64,000 nucleotides of DNA from Sapria himalayana. Its lineage: Eukaryota > Streptophyta > Magnoliopsida > Malpighiales > Rafflesiaceae. This document shows positions 16,170 through 29,745 of this stretch, piece by piece. Position 1 is the first letter of the stretch. Every line of letters begins with the position of its first letter. Made by a program: the position numbers and the translations under genes. The notes beneath the pieces are model-generated. The model saw only the letters and a list, made by a program, of their open reading frames with translations. It was not told the DNA's origin and did no database searches. The stretch is from NCBI GenBank assembly GCA_029783825.1, contig JAREIK010002034.1, forward strand, positions 1,428,840-1,492,839, read 5' to 3'.

Positions 16170-17215
16170 CAGATTTTTTCTTCGAGATCCTTTGAAGAAG
16201 TATTCGACATGTATGAGTACATCGATAGGCTTTTCATCATCGTAAGACCCCGCAAACTATTATATATGGCCGTTGGTATGGTTTTTGTGTTCATACATGG
16301 TTGCCATGTGCCCATGCATCAGCTTGAATTGGTTCGGTCACACATCATCAATCTTTTATCCTTTACTTATGAAGTATTTGTGGCTTAAATTACATTTGTT
16401 GATGGGGTCGCACCCCATGCTAAAATGAATCAACAACGAAGAAGATGCTTCCCAACACCAAAAGACAATGAAATTGTCGTGGGGTTCTTCTCCCTCCTAT
16501 GCTTCTCCTGTTCCTGCCACCAACCCTTCCCCCCCGCCACCCTACATTGGACACTATTTTTAATACTTTATTTAGTTGTAGTTGGGTGAATTTGTGATTT
16601 ACTCATCAAGAAACTGAGAAAGGGAGGTTGAGAAAGCAATATGAAATGGAAGGTAAACCCCTTGTTCCAAAGCAAGAATCTGAAGTTTCAGATTCCAACG
16701 TTATCACATCAGGAACTGTATTTATGCACGAGGTGTGCAAGGCACTCCAATAATATATTTGTTCATGAATGAAGCATGAAGCTGGGTGGAAGGATTTGAA
16801 GGTTTGAACTTTATCTTAGTGTTCTCGCATGATATAGAGTTAGTCTAAGCATTTAGTTTCAGTCCCTTTTATCTTCTTCAACAAGGTGTTTCTAACATTA
16901 CATTGGGCGTGTTACAGGTCATTCTATCAAATTCTAATGTTCCAGGGGAAGGCGAGCATAAGATAATGTCTTTTATTTGCCTACAATGTAAACATCTTGA
17001 TTATAATCTAAATTGTTGTCACTGCTTGTATGGCCTGGCATGTGAATTTCATTGCATAATGGAATTGAAGATTTCCAACTTCCATTGTTGCATGCTTAAA
17101 TATTGTTCTTCTGAATCTCTTTTAATTTCTGAATAGTAATAAATGTTTGTGTGCAGAATGCTGATTTGATAATGCTAGCTTTGGCAAGCCATAAAGTTCA
17201 TTTTCAATATTAAGA
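16170..17215 (+). pseudogene. Captured 5'-3' exoribonuclease (XRN-type) gene fragment, five exon pieces
   Basis: Plus-strand pieces appear in the family's order: 16170-16262 RSFEEVFDMYEYIDRLFIIV then RPRKLLYMAV; ~16400-16470 VDGVAPHAKMNQQRRRCF; ~16612-16800 EKGRLRKQYEMEG, PKQESEVSDSNVITSGTVFM and AGWKDLK; 16918-17030 [20 protein letters not shown] then HCLYGL; ~17158-17212 NADLIMLALASHKVHF. Introns lie between, with acceptors TTACAG at 16917 and TGTGCAG at 17157. Known: these blocks form the conserved N-terminal nuclease domain of nuclear/cytoplasmic XRN proteins, which degrade 5'-monophosphate RNA. Damage includes in-frame stops near 16750-16775, DAD changed to NAD at a metal-site motif, and loss of both ends of the gene. 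It is not functional as a nuclease. It sits within the large CACTA element and in the same direction as the transposase remnant. Confidence 0.88.
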
Positions 17216-17330
17216 AAGGCAAACATGTATTAAAATGCTCTAGCTAATTCCTTTTAGTTTTGGAATCAATTGGCATTGAAATGGAAACGAGTTTTTTGGA
17301 TTGTCCTCAATAGGATGTGTTCATATAGGA

Positions 17331-17368
<38 letters not shown>

Positions 17369-18574
17369 CATTGTGAATCAGTTGTAGAAGCCAAAACCAG
17401 GCCTCCAGGAGCCAATTCAAGTTTGGTGGAGTCAAGAGGGTGATTTAAACAAGTTGTAATGGTTGACAAAAACATTTCTTTCATCAACAAGAAAGAAAGT
17501 AAATCTTCCATTTAAAAACCTTATTAGTTATGATGATTTCAAAGACGTATATAAATATCACCCCGAATATTACTTTTCTATATGGTCAATACTGATTCGA
17601 TTCCATTTCTCTTTACATCGGTAGCTTCTCCATGTCTGGATCCTAAGAGAATATTTGAACATTGATATGAAGATCTTTGATCTTTTAGGGAAATTGAAGG
17701 AGATAAACTTTGAGCACATAGTTGATGATTTTATCTTCTTGTGTTTTTTTGTAGAAAATGATTTTTTTCCACACATGCCCTCCTTGAAAATCCATGAGGT
17801 TTTTCACTAAGTTTTTTTTTTCTAGAAAACATTGATTTAGAGGCACTAATTCAAGATAAAAAAAATTGAAATTAGTGATCATAAAAAAATGGAGTGTATA
17901 CGTACGTATATATGAGTATATACATAAGTGGGTGCATATATTTATTTGTAGACATGTATATATTGTCATACATACACATCCATTTACACACACACACACA
18001 CACACATTTGAATATATAATTGCTCGGGCTGATCTGGTCATCATCGTGCATTACTTATCGATGCAGGTCATAAAAGCCATGAATATTAGATCTTCTCCAA
18101 AGTTGTGGCATTAAGATATTTCTGGTCCAGGCCAGCCAGGCAGACATAGGTTGGTCTTAAATCTTTTAGTAATTGTGTATATAAGTAATTATCACATGGT
18201 ACAAAATGTATGAATGAGAAAATAAGTTTTCTTGCTGTAGGTTCTGTAATGATTGGTTCTAAGTGTACTAGGTCTTAGGATGATGATGATGATGCTCATA
18301 AAGTGTTGGGTAATTTTATTAGATTTCACAAAACTCTATTCAATCAGAAGGAAAAATGTAATACTACCTAAATTTTACATGTCGTGAGTACCAGGAGGAA
18401 TATCGGGTCCTATTATGAGAAAAGCAGCTCTCTGCCTCGTCAAAAACTCGCTCAATCTCAAAATGAGTGGTTGGCATGGAAGTTCATCATTCGAGCTTTA
18501 TCGCCCACCCCACTTTTATTATCAGCGGTAGCAACAATAGTAGCAAATGTAGAATCATTGTATGTATATACTTA
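17216..18574. other. Unassigned CACTA interior with short microsatellites
   Basis: An (AG)n tract at 17333-17364 and a (CA)n tract at about 17984-18006. Plus-strand frames (e.g. 18384-18575) show no family I recognise. They may be decayed CACTA accessory coding sequence. Confidence 0.35.
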
Positions 18575-18800
18575 GTATATACATACATATATACTATAGT
18601 ATATGTATATACAATACTGTAGTATTATATGGACATATATACTGAGTATATATGTGCTCAGTATATATGTACTCAGTATATATGTACATATAATACTATA
18701 GTTTATATGTACATAAACTATAATAATATATTTAACTAGTGAAATGCTAGTATATATGTACATATACACTACAATATATATGTACATATATACTGCAATA
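18575..18800. repeat. TA-rich self-complementary repeat
   Basis: Repeated TATATGTACATATA and ACTCAGTATATATG units, many of them palindromic (e.g. TATATGTACATATA), over about 220 bp. Expected to fold into cruciform-like structures. Non-coding. Confidence 0.65.
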
Positions 18801-18894
18801 TTATATATTTATCAAAACATAATTTTATTTATTTATTTATTTTGATTTTATTGACTGGTTTAAATTTCATACAGATATGGTACTACATTGTTCC

Positions 18895-19651
18895 CCATTT
18901 GAAGCTTGTATAAGTGAAAGGATTTTTTTACTAGACATGACGCACTATGACTTGGTTAGTTTTGTCACGGCAGATAGATGGTGATCGGAGGAGCTGAGGG
19001 AGAGAAAGTAGCATCAATGCACAGATAGATTATACTTTATGCACTATTAGTAGATATATTGATGAATATGATGTAATAAAATTTTATTATATTTTTATTT
19101 TAATTATGTAAAATATTGAATCAGAATAATTTATTAAATGATTTTATTTTTTGTTAATTATAAATTATCGCTTATAGTTTTTTTTATTCAATTTAATATA
19201 AAAATATTAAATTATTTAATTAATTTTTTTGAAAATAGTTTTGGATTGAAAATAGCTAGGGAATTTCCCCTTGCTAATTTAGCTAGGGAAATTATTATTT
19301 TAGCTAGGGATTTTTCCGTCACTAAAATTTTTTGCTAGGAACTATTTCCCTCGCTAATTTTTAGCAATGAGCACTTTAGATTGGGAACGTTTCCATTGTT
19401 ATATCCATTTAGTGACGAAAACTCCCATTTAGCTTGCTAATTTAGTGAGGAAAATTATTATTTTAGCTAGTGATATTTTCGTTGCTAAAATTTTTTATCT
19501 AAGGATTCTTTCCCTTACTAATATTTAGCAACGAGCACTTTAGATTGGGAAATCTTCCTTCATCAATCCATCACTATTTCATGTTTAACGATGGAAAACC
19601 CCCATTTATCTAGGGAATTATCCATATCTATTTGGGATTTTTCTTGTAGTG
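18895..19651. repeat. Right subterminal inverted arm and terminus of the large CACTA element
   Basis: From 19240 the arm is dense in TTAGCTAGGGAAATT, TTTAGTGACGAAAA and GCACTTTAGATTGGGAA units. It ends TTTTTCTTGTAGTG at 19651. It matches 1-625 in inverted orientation. Target duplication cannot be tested because the left flank is outside the window. Confidence 0.78.
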
Positions 19652-21205
19652 CTAAAAGTCATGAATTTCAACTTGAATTTTGCACTCAAACATTCAATTA
19701 TAAAAGGGACAAACATAAAATTTTGAGTTATTCCTATAGCACAAAGAAATTGGCAGAACTAGGGTTGTGCCAGAAAAATTTTTGTCCAACCCTAGGGAAG
19801 ATCCACAAGCAAATGTGCAATGCAAGACATAAGCATAAACTTTAATGGGGCATGAATTTCAACTTACCCTAGGGCCAAACAGAGGCACACGCTTGAGTAT
19901 TATGGATTTAGAGTTTAATTCCTAGATACTCTTGAGTACTATCATTGGGAACTCAAAATTTTATGAGTTGTATCTCTAATTATCTCTTATGAATTCCTCC
20001 CCAATATCAAGTAAAATTGATATTTAGGATTGTCGTATTTGATTTTATATGATAGATGTTTAATAAATGATTTTACGTTTGGATTTTATTGTGCTTTAGA
20101 TATTAATTGATATGCTATTAATGTAGAACTATAATTAACATTTTATTTGTGGTGGGTTTGTTTATGCTATCATGATAGGTGGTGATAGATAAATCTTGAA
20201 GCACACGTGTAGATAATGGTAGAAAGGAAGTGACATTCCTTCGAACCATGATATTCAAAACAACCCTATATGTCAAAACCTGATATTGAGATATGTTAAT
20301 CATGTGAGTATGACACTTATAAAGCTGAAAACATGATTACTTTTATAAATCAATCCATTATGCATGTCTTATAGGAATAGACCCTCAATTATTGTGGACA
20401 TTTTATAGAATATTTTTCTAAGGGGTCTGCCTTTCTTGTATGAGTTGCATGTTATCATAGTAGACACTAATATGTAAGTCATGAGACACACAATTCAAGA
20501 TGATTATAAGTTGGTGATAGTCCTACAAGTTAATTTCTATTAAATGTCTACCATCAGTGATATTTAAAAGAAAACATATCTTAATAATGTGAATATGTTA
20601 GTTACAAAGCTAATAGTATAAATACTTTTTATCCCATATTAGTTTACATATTTAAGACTTGAGAGGTCAGAGAATAAGAATGCATATTCAATGAAATCAT
20701 CAATTATAATTATAAGGTTTCCTAAAAGGTATAGACTTATCGATGACCCTCAAGAAGGGATGATTTCTCATTCTAATGGAAAAGGTTCTAAGGGGAAAGC
20801 TATGAGATGACCATCTTTGGGGAGAGCTCAATAGTTAATAACTATCTTGTATGATATTATAGCACTAGAACATTTTCAAAAGAGTCCAACTTTCATTTAA
20901 TTACCAAGTATAATAATATCCAAACTTTTAGATAAGCCAACATTCATAATGGAATGCACCAATTCTAGAATTTATGAAACTTTCCTAAAACATAATCTTA
21001 TCCTTCAACTAGAGTAGTAGTTAACTAATAGTTGGTTGATCAAATTTTTTACATAATCAATGTGGGATCAATAGCTAGACATAATTTCATCTTTACTACA
21101 TTTATGACACATATACTTGTGGTACTAGTTGGAAAAGAGGTCTCCGCACAATGATATTTTGGAAATTTTCTTAATCCTAAACATTGTGTATCATAACAAA
21201 GTCAC
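19652..21205 (+). mobile_element. 3' part of a gypsy-type LTR, plus orientation (LTR e)
   Basis: Homologous to 24650-29745 once the nested hAT is removed, and inverted-homologous to the LTRs at 31345-45100. It ends near CATCATAACAAAGTCAC. The next bases, TTTTTTTGGTACCATTGAC at about 21212-21230, resemble a degenerate primer-binding site. The 5' ~1 kb of the LTR is missing because the CACTA element is inserted at 19651. Shared blocks include TATGTCAAAACCTGATATTG and GTTAATCATGTGAGTATGAC. Confidence 0.65.
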
Positions 21206-21211
21206 AAAATT

Positions 21212-23639
21212 TTTTTGGTACCATTGACATGAATTATTTAGTTTGGTCAGTCAACTATTATTAATGTAACTATCCTTGAAAAAGACTAGTTCTATGTTTA
21301 GTAGTTTGGATATAAATATCTTAATTTTATATATTGATTTTCATTGCTTGACTTGTGTTATTTATTTGTATCTTACATTTTAGTTTTTTTTTTATTTTTT
21401 TAGTCATAATCAATAGAGTAAGATTCTAGAACTGAGCTAACACCTCAAGACCTATAAAGTAAGAAAATCAAAAGAGAAAAACTTTAGAAGTAGAATGTGA
21501 ACTTGCACAACCAAATGGTTTAATATGATGAAGCCTATTTTTTATAAAATAGTGATTCTATCTCATACCCTAATAGGCTAATAGTGACTTGAATTAGTAA
21601 TGTTATCAAAATATAAAAAGCTATGGAGATTTAAGATTTAGGATCCATGAAGAGATTGAATTTGATAGTCCTTAACTTTTTATCCAATCTCTGAATCTTT
21701 ATTTGAAGATATAATTACCAATTTACTAATTGAGATAAGGAAAGAAAATAAAGTAGAAGAAGAATGATTAAGAAAACTAAAAAAAAGATTTAAAGATGCT
21801 AATTTGGGCATGCTTAAAAAAAGTACTATATGAGAACTTCCAGTGACTAAAATGAAATTGATCAATGGTGATAAGAAGGTCAAGGAAGTTAAAAGAGTTT
21901 TGACACACATCATAATATCATGTACAAAAAAAGGAAAGATGTGTGTTCTCAACACTAACCTTTAGATGAGGTTGTCTTCTATATAGTATTGTTGGTTGAT
22001 ATGGAAAATACAAGGAGAAAGAAAGTAAAAGATTATATGAAGAAAGTAAAATACTATATAGACAATAAAAGTTATAGACGAAGCAGAGGCTTTAGTGAAG
22101 GTATAGTTGTGAATATTAAACATAACACTGTTTGGGAGATACCTCAAAAAATTTTCTTTTTGTTGCATGAGAAATAAGTTTTTTTGTTGTATAAGCACTA
22201 CACTTAATATAGATACATAATAAAACTCTACAAAAATGGGTCGTAAATTCAAACCTAGTTGAAATTATAACCAAATCAAACTCAAATTCATGGTCATCAA
22301 CTTGCCCATGACTTTCCAAAAGACTCAAAGTCAAGGCCATCAGCCAACACCATGACTTTTCAAAAAAAAATTTGTGCAAGTCATGATTTTGCAAGGCTAT
22401 TTAATTAGAGTCCATGCACGAGAGAAACCCCTAAAAATTTCATATCATTCTCTCTCTCCCGATACCAAAAATTCTAAGCCCCCAAAATTTTAGTGTAACC
22501 ATGGAGAAAGGCTCATGATTTAAGCCATGACTCTGGAATTTTACCTTAGCAAGGTAAATTTCCATAGAGTCATGGCACAAATGGTGCCTTTTCTATCAAA
22601 AACAAGCATAAAATTAATGGTTTTAGTTCTCTCTAAGTGAAGCTTTGTAGGAGAAAAATATTTCATAAAGTTTATCCCTCCTTACTAGTATATTATAAAA
22701 AATAACTCCATTCTCAATTATTAAGAGGGTGAATTTTTTGGCATAATAATTTATCATTCCTTGATTATTTTATTATATTAAGCTGAGGGAGTCCTTGTTG
22801 GATTAAAATAATGATTTAATATGTTGGAGGGTGTCCCCATAACATGGTCAGACAGTAAAAGGGCTGAAAGAGAGAGAAAAAAGTTGATTCTTGCAACAGA
22901 AGAATCGATGAAAGATTATCCTTTATAGAAGCTGACGTAAAAGCTATGGAAAGAAGAGAAGGATATGAGAAGAAGAGAAAGCTCACATTGAGCATTCTTT
23001 GATTATACAAGGAGATACATTGGGTGATGTATTTCATATTATAGAAAATAAGTAGTTAGAAGCCGAAAAGAGGGAGAAATACTTGAAAAGTAAGATTTAA
23101 TTCCTTTATACAATAATAGCAAAGGAAGTAGAAAAATGAGATGAAATACGAAAAGTACATATTCAAAAGAAAGAGATGTTATTGGTGACCCAAGAAAAGT
23201 TTGAAGTCATAATTTACAAAAATTTAGAAGAATGGATAGTGTGATGGATAGTATTGAATCATTTGGAAAACTTAATGAGGTCATCACAATAAATTGGAAG
23301 AAAATTTTGGTGATGAGAGATAAAAGAATTGAATGTGAAACACAATATCAATAGTACCAATGCATAGAGGAATTTGGAAATTAGAATGTGAACCAAAGGA
23401 GACATGGAAAGACCTACCTACCATATCTATATCACTAAATGAGTATTATAGAGCAAATTTTCCATTTAAAAAGTTTGATCCTAAAGAAAAGTCATACCGC
23501 CAAACTTTCTCACCCCATTTACTTGTATTTTTGTTTGTTTTCATGGATATTGTGGTGCTATAATAATATTGTATTGATGTTGTTACTAGGGGATGGAATG
23601 CACAATTTTTTATATAAAGGGGAGTAATTGCATGGGGAT
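21212..23639 (+). mobile_element. Non-coding interior of the plus-strand LTR retrotransposon
   Basis: Lies between LTR e and LTR f. It contains AT-rich sequence, lysine/glutamate-rich frame fragments near 22860-23300 (pieces like RAEREKK and KAMERREGYEKKRK) and a short open frame at 23360-23563 without known homology. I see no gag, protease, RT or integrase motif on the plus strand. This suits a large non-autonomous LTR element, or an interior decayed beyond recognition. Confidence 0.5.
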
Positions 23640-25789
23640 GAGCAACCATTTAAGTATGAAAATTGTTTCAGTATGACAAATACCAAATAAAACTAGTTAT
23701 TTTAGTGATTATTTATGATGTGTTTGTATAGAAGAGAGTGTTAAACAAAATAATTTTACTAAATTATAGTTTTGATGGAATATGACGAATACAGTTATTT
23801 TTGGTGATTTTTGTGTGAAATAAAAACTTAGTAGATTATCAAGAAGGATGAGAGTGAAAAGAGATATAAATTCATAGTATTCATTGTGTTATGATGTTGT
23901 TATACCTCATTGGATTATAGTGTAATTTTTATATCCAATCTTGACCGAAGCTCTATACCAACAGTCATGTTAATCTTTGGACGCCATGACTTTATCACTT
24001 CATTAATACATTTTTTTCACTATACAATACATTCTTTTTGGTTATTAAAATTTCTTAGAGGCAGTCTCACTATCACATAATATTTTTCATGGCTATAATA
24101 TTAATTTTACATTATGGCAACTAAGTACTTCATTGATGCCAAATGTCATGGCTCATTCTTAGTATTGCTACTTTCTTCTTACGAAGCTACCAAGTATAAG
24201 ACAAAAGTCATGGTGATATTCCCAATACAATGACTTTTAGCTATGAACTTTTCCAAAGAGTAATACTCAAGTCATGACCATTTCCAAGGCCATGACTTTT
24301 TCTCTAAAGAAATAATCAAAGCTACAATCTATTTCTAGATTCATGACTTGAAATGCACAAGTCAGTTATTTCTAGTACCATGACTTAGTATTACATAGGA
24401 AAAATATCTAGTCATGGCTATTCTCACTTCAATAGCCAACAGATATAAGAGAAATACCAAAGTCATGGCTTATTCTCAGTATCATGACTTTGTTTTTCAG
24501 AGACAAAATGTACAGTCATGGTCATTCCTAATTTCATAGCATTCTAATGCTAGAAAGAGATCAAAACTATTGCTTGTATCTAGAATTAAAATTTTGTGTT
24601 TAAAAGATGAAAAGTCAAAGTTGTGATATTCCTAAAATTCATGATTTTTGACTTAAATTTCATACCTAGTCATTCAAAATAAAAGGGACAAACAAGAAAT
24701 TTCATGTTATTTCTTTGGCATGAGAAAAGAGATGCAAAACTAAGGTTTTAGGAGCAAAAATCTTGGCCAACCCTATGGGTGATCCATGAGAAAATGGGTG
24801 ATGCAAGGTAAAAGCATAAACCTAAGGAAGGTGCATGAATTTTGCCTCACTCTAGGAGAAAAATATGAGGCACATGACTGAGTATTATGTGTTTAGGATT
24901 TGATTCTTAGATACTTTTGAGGGATATCATAAGGAGCCAAAAATTTTATGAGAAGTATCTCTAATTATCTAATATGAATTATTCTTCAATGTTATGCTAA
25001 ATTGAGGTTTAAGGTTATTGTATTTGATTTCATGAGATAGATAATTAATGATTGATTTTATGTTTAGATTTTGTTGCGGTTTTGATATTGGTAGATGTGG
25101 TATTTATGTAAAACTAAAATTAGCAATTGTACATGTTATTGTAGTAGAATGTGATAGGTAAGCCATGAAGCACACTTATGTATAATGGTAGGAAGGAAGT
25201 AAAAACATCAAATGGGCTATGTCGTACTAGCATAGCCCATTTCATTAAGGCACGACCATGCAACCATTTCATGTTGGCATGGAACATGAGGGGCATGGCA
25301 CGAGAACCACAATAGTGGATCAGCATGGCATGGTTGGCCCCAAAATGTGTTAGCTGTGATGTGTCATGTCGGGCCTAATGTGGGGGTAATGTTGATTTAG
25401 GCCAGTTAGTGTAAGCACGAACCAAATCATTTTTTTTGCCAATTTTTAGCCTTTTGGGTTGAAATTTTAAATTTGAATAAAATTATAAAATTTAAATCAT
25501 GATTTGATGATTGTGACTTGACATCATATTTGTTTTTATTCAAATAAAAGATTAAAAAAGTTATCTAATTTCAATAATGAAATAAAAACATAATATGATG
25601 ATTGCATAAATCATAATGAAATAAAAAATATTAAAAATACGAATAATAATAAGTGCAATCCAAATATTCAATACATCAATAATACATAAATCATAATGAA
25701 ATAAAGAAGATTGCAAAAATAAAGAAATACTATCATAGTATCACTTTCACATGAATCAAGAATTATTAATCAGTGTATGAATTATGATA

Positions 25790-27600
25790 GTGTAGTTGTA
25801 GATGAAGATTATCATCATCATGAATGCATCTAAAGATGTTACTAGTACCCTTAACATCTTCGAATCTTTCCAATCCTTTATGCATGCAAGTATCTTTATG
25901 ATATCTGGTCATAATCTTGATCTTTTCTCTGAAATAATATTGGTTACCATAGAACAAGTAGACACCAATACTATGTTAGACACTGGAAAAGTTAGCAAAT
26001 CACATATAATTCTAGAAAATATGGACTAGATGGATTCGAATGATTTTACCATTGAAAAATATCCAAATTTTTATTATCATCATGTGATAGGAAGAAGCAA
26101 TAATCAGTAGTACCATGATAGCTCACTCCTATTCAATGGATCACCCCATCGTTTACCCCAAAATAATTAAATAATGAAGTCATCATCTCTAAATATGATG
26201 GTCATGTTCATTTTCAAAGCTTGGCTATAACTATCATACCTAGTATCATAATATATAAGAAAGTAAATTAATTTTTTGTGAATGAACCTTTTAGGTTAGT
26301 TTACCTAGTTTTTGCACGTGGATATGTATATCAAAATATTTTCTACCTCTTCCACTTTAACCCTAGGATCCATATAGCTAGTCAAATAACATAGAATTGG
26401 AATAAAAAATATATATTTCAAATAATTGGTTTCCATCTCAATAGTCATGACACTAAATGTAGGGTGACATATATACTAGCTAAACAAACTACTAATATTG
26501 CATATATACCTAAGTACAATGCAAGTAGTAAGAATGTACATAAATAAATACATGTTCATCATGTTATTAGAAAACTTTAGGAATTTCATAAAATAAATTT
26601 TTGTATCTTAATATAAATCATCAATAATAAGTTCGTCACTCTTACTATTGATATAGTTAGATATCACATGTTGATAGCCAACACATAACTCCAACATAAG
26701 GTATATGTACTTCCAAAAGTATCTCACATCCATTTGAAAATTTTGTAGGCCCACTGACAAATACAGACTACTAAACTCCTATTATGTTAGGCATCCTTAG
26801 GTATTTTAGTGAATTTATTATTTTTTCTAATGCAGGAGAAATAATTTTTATTCCCACCTATACTATCAAGTTTAATAATGTGACACATATACCTAATAAG
26901 AAATATTTTACCTAATGGTTAGTCTCTAATAGTCATAATAAACATACTAATAGTTACTCTATTATTAGAAACATTATCAAAAGTAATACTAAATAATTTA
27001 TTTTGAATTTCATATTTCATAAAGATCCATATCTTACACTAATATATGGTAGGGTCATCATGAGGATGAAGAATATCAAAAAATCCTAAATAAATTTTAT
27101 AAAATTTATATTTTGAGTCTACATAGTGGCTGATGATGCTAGCAAATGATGCTTCATCATGACTAGTCCATATATAAGATGTTACAAACACCACTCTACT
27201 AAATTTCTTAAATTCATTAACAACTAATTATTTTTCTAACTTATAATATTTTATTATGTTATTCCTACTTATGGATAAAGGAATCATATGATAAGTAGGC
27301 TAGAAGTAAGTTTGCATGGTACTGACTATCTTAGTATCCTCCAAAAATCTAATTGCGAGACCCATGATCATAATAAATTTGGACATATCTTCCTTTCCAA
27401 ATTAGTGCAGTATATGAAGGGAGTCAATGAAGCTAAACAATACCTAGCTTGAAAGACCCTACCATTAAGTTGGCTTTGCCTCAGATCTAATACATAATAT
27501 TTTTTAGTTCATTGATTGACATATATCTTTAGGCGGCTAGGCACACACATTTCAATATGTATATATCTTTTGAAAATATATATATTATGTCGATTTTTCT
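25790..27600 (-). pseudogene. Degenerate hAT transposase of the 25200-28755 element
   Basis: Collinear with the intact 707-aa protein at 50598-52721. Conserved pieces on the minus strand are TSYIWTSHDEASFASIISHY with VDS, ITFDNVSNNRVTISMF, and STCSMVTNIISE, which aligns to AFSVVVNVISD of the C-terminal dimerisation domain. Many stops and frameshifts, no usable reading frame. The limits are approximate, and the N-terminal zinc finger was not securely located. Confidence 0.75.
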
Positions 27601-28612
27601 TCAATACCCATAGAATTTTTATTTTTTACTATTTTAAAGTGTGTCCATACTACTAATATTCTCTTAATATTTTGTTTTTTAGGTGGAAAATAAATTTGGG
27701 CTGAGACCATTAAAGAAAACATAGTTTCAGCCTATAAAATTTTAGTATGATGATGATGATTATTATTATTATTTATATCTATGTCAATTTCATATTCATT
27801 ATCATTAAATTCACTATGTGATATTTTTTTAATATTTGTATTTATTATATAATTTTAAAAATTAAAAAAATATAAAACTCAAAATATGAAATAACAAAAA
27901 AAAAGTATTATAACCAAATTTTTTGTAAAAGCTACCCCACTTTTAAAATCTAGCCTTGAGATAAGTTGCATAGGCACACCATCATGTATCCTATATGTGT
28001 AAGCATAAACTATAAGTCAGGGTTCATAAAGCAAAAAATTTTAAAAATAATTACGGAAAAAAAAGCGATATAGCAATGGAGGAGATAGAATGGCATAGAT
28101 GAGAGAGAGAGAGAGGAGAAGAAATTTAGAATGAAAATTCTAAATTTTTTCTCCTCTATTTATAGAGAATTCAAATTCATAAAAACTAATTTTTTATTTT
28201 TTTTGTTTGTGTGGCTAGAATCATGGTAGCTATTAGATTCTGCCAAATAACCATCAGGTTTAATCCAATGACTAGGGTTTAAACCAAAAATATTTTTTTA
28301 AAAAAATTCATTAGCAACAATGATAGGTCACGCATGTCATTGTTAAAAAAACCACCCCATTGTGTGAAAATGCAATGGGTAGGGTAGGGCAGGTCATGTA
28401 ATGGTGACTAGTCACATAAGCATATTCTAGCTTAGGTGGTCAAATTTTTTTAAAAAAAACACCCCATCATGCAAACACATGATGGGGTTACCAACCTAGT
28501 GGATTGTGCCCAATCGGGCACATGGATCATGCCTGGCCCAACACGACATGAGCAGTGTCTCGAGCTACACATCCAGGGACATGCATGGTCTGGACCATGT
28601 TATGCCAAGCCT

Positions 28613-28755
28613 AGCATGGCTGAACTATGACATACCGTGGTTTGGGTCTATGCTGCCCGACCTAGTTGACACCTCTATATCACGTTGGACAGCATGGTTG
28701 AACCTTGTCATGCCATGGGTTGTACCTGGGCTGTTCAGCTTAATTGACACCTCTA
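28613..28755. repeat. Duplicated hAT terminus
   Basis: Two diverged ~66-bp copies, 28613-28678 and 28691-28755, each starting AGCATGG(C/T)TGAAC and ending TTGACACCTCTA. Only the outer one borders the target duplication. Confidence 0.75.
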
Positions 28756-29745
28756 GAAGGAAGTGATAGCATTTCAGATCATGATGTGTGAGAAAACTTA
28801 TATGTCAAAACCTAATGTTGAGGTATGTTAATCATATGAGTGTGATGCTTATAAAGTCAAAAGAATGAATACTTTTATAAACAAATCTATTATGCATCTC
28901 TTATAGGAATTGACCCTCAATTGATGTGATATTTTGTAGAATATTTTTTAATGGATTCACCTTTAGTGTGAGAGTCATGTGTTGTCATGGTAGATGGTGA
29001 TATATAAATTATAAGACATATGCAATTTGAGGTGACTCATAAGGTGGTGACTATCCCGTGAGTTTCTTTTTGTTGTATAACTACTATCAATGTGATTTTA
29101 AAAAAAATAAGTTGATTGTGTGAGTATAACATTTACAAAGCCAAAAGTATGAATACTTTTACTACCATATCACTTCATATCTATATGACACATGATATCG
29201 AAGAATAAAAATATATATACGAAGTAACTATCAAGGGTGATTAATATGTTGTCTAAAAGATATGGACTATGTATGACCCTCGAGCAAGAATGATTTGTCA
29301 TTTTGATTGTAAAGTACTAAGAGGATAAATATGAGGAGACCATCATCAGGGATGACTCAATAGTTAATAATCACATTGTATGCTAGTAGTGCACTAAAGC
29401 ATTTTCACAAGAGTCCAACCTTCTTTTTGTAACAAACATAATAATATCCAAATTATTTAAATAAGTCATTTTGGGCAATGGAGTACAGTAACCCTATAAT
29501 TTAAGAATCTTACCTAAAACCCAATCTTATGCTTTCAACTAGAGTAGTAATTCACTGATAATTAGGTAATCAAATTTCCTACACAAATAAAATTGGGATT
29601 GATATCTACGCAAAAAATCCACTTTACTACTTGTACTACCCATATACCCATGGGATTGATTGGACAAGAGATTCTCACTCGATGAAGTTTTAGAACTTTT
29701 CTTAATCATAAAAATTAGACATCATAACAAAGTAATAATATCCCA

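Larger units (their letters stand above)
25200..28755 (-). mobile_element. Decayed full-length hAT element (3556 bp) with perfect 8-bp TSD
   Basis: Direct repeats GAAGGAAG flank it at 25192-25199 and 28756-28763. The left end TAAAAACATCAAATGGGC and right end TTGACACCTCTA are versions of the terminal repeats at 49715/53454. The empty site survives in LTR e at 20221-20231 (AGAAAGGAAGTG). A minus-strand transposase is recognisable but full of stops. GVVFVTSYIWT-like sequence near 27120-27215 has the first catalytic Asp (TSDIWT in the intact protein) changed to Tyr. ITFDNVSNN near 26960-27000 retains the second Asp. The dimerisation region lies near 25800-25960. The end by 28755 carries a duplicated terminus. 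Confidence 0.9.
23640..29745 (+). mobile_element. 3' LTR of the plus-strand retrotransposon (LTR f), interrupted by hAT
   Basis: Net length without the 25200-28755 hAT is about 2.55 kb, agreeing with the other full LTRs. A minisatellite of CATGACTTT-like units fills ~24120-24650. The 3' part parallels LTR e block by block and ends near GACATCATAACAAAGTAATA at 29745. The start is approximate, placed by alignment with the inverted copy ending near 36640. Confidence 0.58.

Noticed and set aside
21680..23037. Frames of 62-96 aa in the plus-strand retrotransposon interior
   Set aside because: Mutually overlapping on both strands with no recognisable gag or pol motif.
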